DNA from: an uncultured Solirubrobacteraceae bacterium
GTDB taxonomy: Bacteria > Actinomycetota > Thermoleophilia > Solirubrobacterales > Solirubrobacteraceae
NCBI GenBank assembly: GCA_955652345.1
Contig: CATPBV010000314.1
Location: forward strand, 1 to 5,480
Direction of reading: 5' to 3'
DNA: 5,480 bases
In this document: positions 5,148 through 5,480 of the stretch, one piece after another
How the letters are laid out: each line of letters begins with the position of its first letter
Position numbering within the stretch: position 1 is the stretch's first letter
Program-made: the position numbers and the translations under genes
The notes under the pieces: generated by a model
The model's input: only the letters and a program-made list of their open reading frames with translations
Databases searched by the model: none
What the model was told of the DNA's origin: nothing

Positions 5148-5480
5148 CACCTAACACCTCCAGGTCTTCCATCGTGTCGACGTCGCGCCCCGAGCACAGA
5201 TCGGAGCACTCGACCGCCGGGCCTCCGAGGATCTCGCGAGCGCCGCGGTCGCCCGTGAGCCTCGCGACGGCGGCCATCTCCGCCGGACCCAGCACCACCG
5301 GGTGTCCCGGGCGCCCCCCGTACACCGCTCGCGCCCCGGGTGGCTGCTCGACGAACCGGCGGATCGCCGAGGGGCTGATCAGCGGTTCGTCGCCGAGCGT
5401 CACGATCACCTTCGAGGCGTCGCTGAGCGCCGCAACCCCACGGCGCAGCGACGCGGACTGCCCGCTCGCCCAATCCGGGC
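5125..5480 (-). CDS. mocA: MocA-type molybdenum cofactor cytidylyltransferase, C-terminal part (5' end outside window)
   Basis: The frame is open to the right edge, giving the last about 117 residues. They begin PDWASGQSASLRRGVAAL and continue VIVTLGDEPLISPSAI, VYGGRPGHPVVLGP, LTGDRGAREIL and GRDVDTMEDLEVL. These are, in order, the Gln-Ser-x-Ser-Leu-Arg motif, the GDxP metal motif (normally GDQP, here GDEP), the Gly-His-Pro motif, GDxGAR and the terminal DxDTxEDL of the MobA-like NTP transferases that attach CMP to molybdopterin (MocA). CoxI-like and other nucleotidyltransferases share this layout, so the nucleotide used is not proven. The product should mature a molybdenum hydroxylase such as CO dehydrogenase. 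The last 23 coding bases overlap the coxG start, so both are one operon read leftward, presumably led by hydroxylase genes beyond the window. Confidence 0.88.
   Translation of the reverse strand, partial: PDWASGQSASLRRGVAALSDASKVIVTLGDEPLISPSAIRRFVEQPPGARAVYGGRPGHPVVLGPAEMAAVARLTGDRGAREILGGPAVECSDLCSGRDVDTMEDLEVLGDEARAVL
5155..5161 (-). promoter_or_regulatory. Ribosome binding site of coxG, inside the end of the MocA-type gene
   Basis: On the minus strand GGAGGTG is followed by 7 bases and ATG 5147. It is the best Shine-Dalgarno match seen in the window. It lies in the coding end of the upstream gene, whose stop comes after the coxG start, so the two genes are coupled. Confidence 0.75.

Overview
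The window is GC-rich bacterial chromosome with tightly packed genes, GTG and TTG starts, and two Cys-anchored lipoproteins. This fits a high-GC actinobacterium. The DUF4333-like lipoprotein, the LytM-like lipoprotein and the CoxG/MocA pair would suit the Thermoleophilia (Solirubrobacterales), but that placement is inference. No tRNA, rRNA, CRISPR array, transposase or phage gene was seen.

Layout. (1) 1-1841, plus strand: a probable three-gene transcription unit with the tail of an ABC ATPase, its ABC-2 type permease (8-base overlap) and a small YfcE-type metallophosphoesterase starting at a GTG 4 bases further on. (2) 1926-2660, plus strand: a lipoprotein with a LytM/M23-like domain whose zinc ligands are partly replaced. 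(3) 2661-2917: a convergent non-coding gap holding a 16-base motif in three copies (one forward, two inverted) and a perfect 8-bp hairpin. This is the most unusual non-coding structure in the window. (4) 2918-3766, minus strand: an isocitrate lyase/PEP mutase superfamily enzyme with a probable TTG start. (5) 3787-4293, plus strand, divergent from gene 4 with about 20 bases between starts: a lipoprotein made of two tandem DUF4333-like units. (6) 4347-5480, minus strand: a CoxG-family SRPBCC protein with a disordered linker and C-terminal membrane anchor, preceded in the same operon by the C-terminal part of a MocA-type molybdenum cofactor cytidylyltransferase that runs off the right edge.

How the genes work together. 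Genes 1-2 form an exporter, and the phosphoesterase is probably only co-transcribed. The MocA-CoxG pair points to a molybdenum hydroxylase (CO dehydrogenase-like) locus beyond position 5480: MocA would make the cytosine dinucleotide form of the cofactor, and CoxG would link the enzyme to the membrane. The two lipoproteins and the PEP mutase-like enzyme look like independent single genes. No complete new defence or mobile system is visible. The items most worth checking are the repeat cluster at 2714-2850, the altered LytM active site, and the duplicated DUF4333-like lipoprotein.
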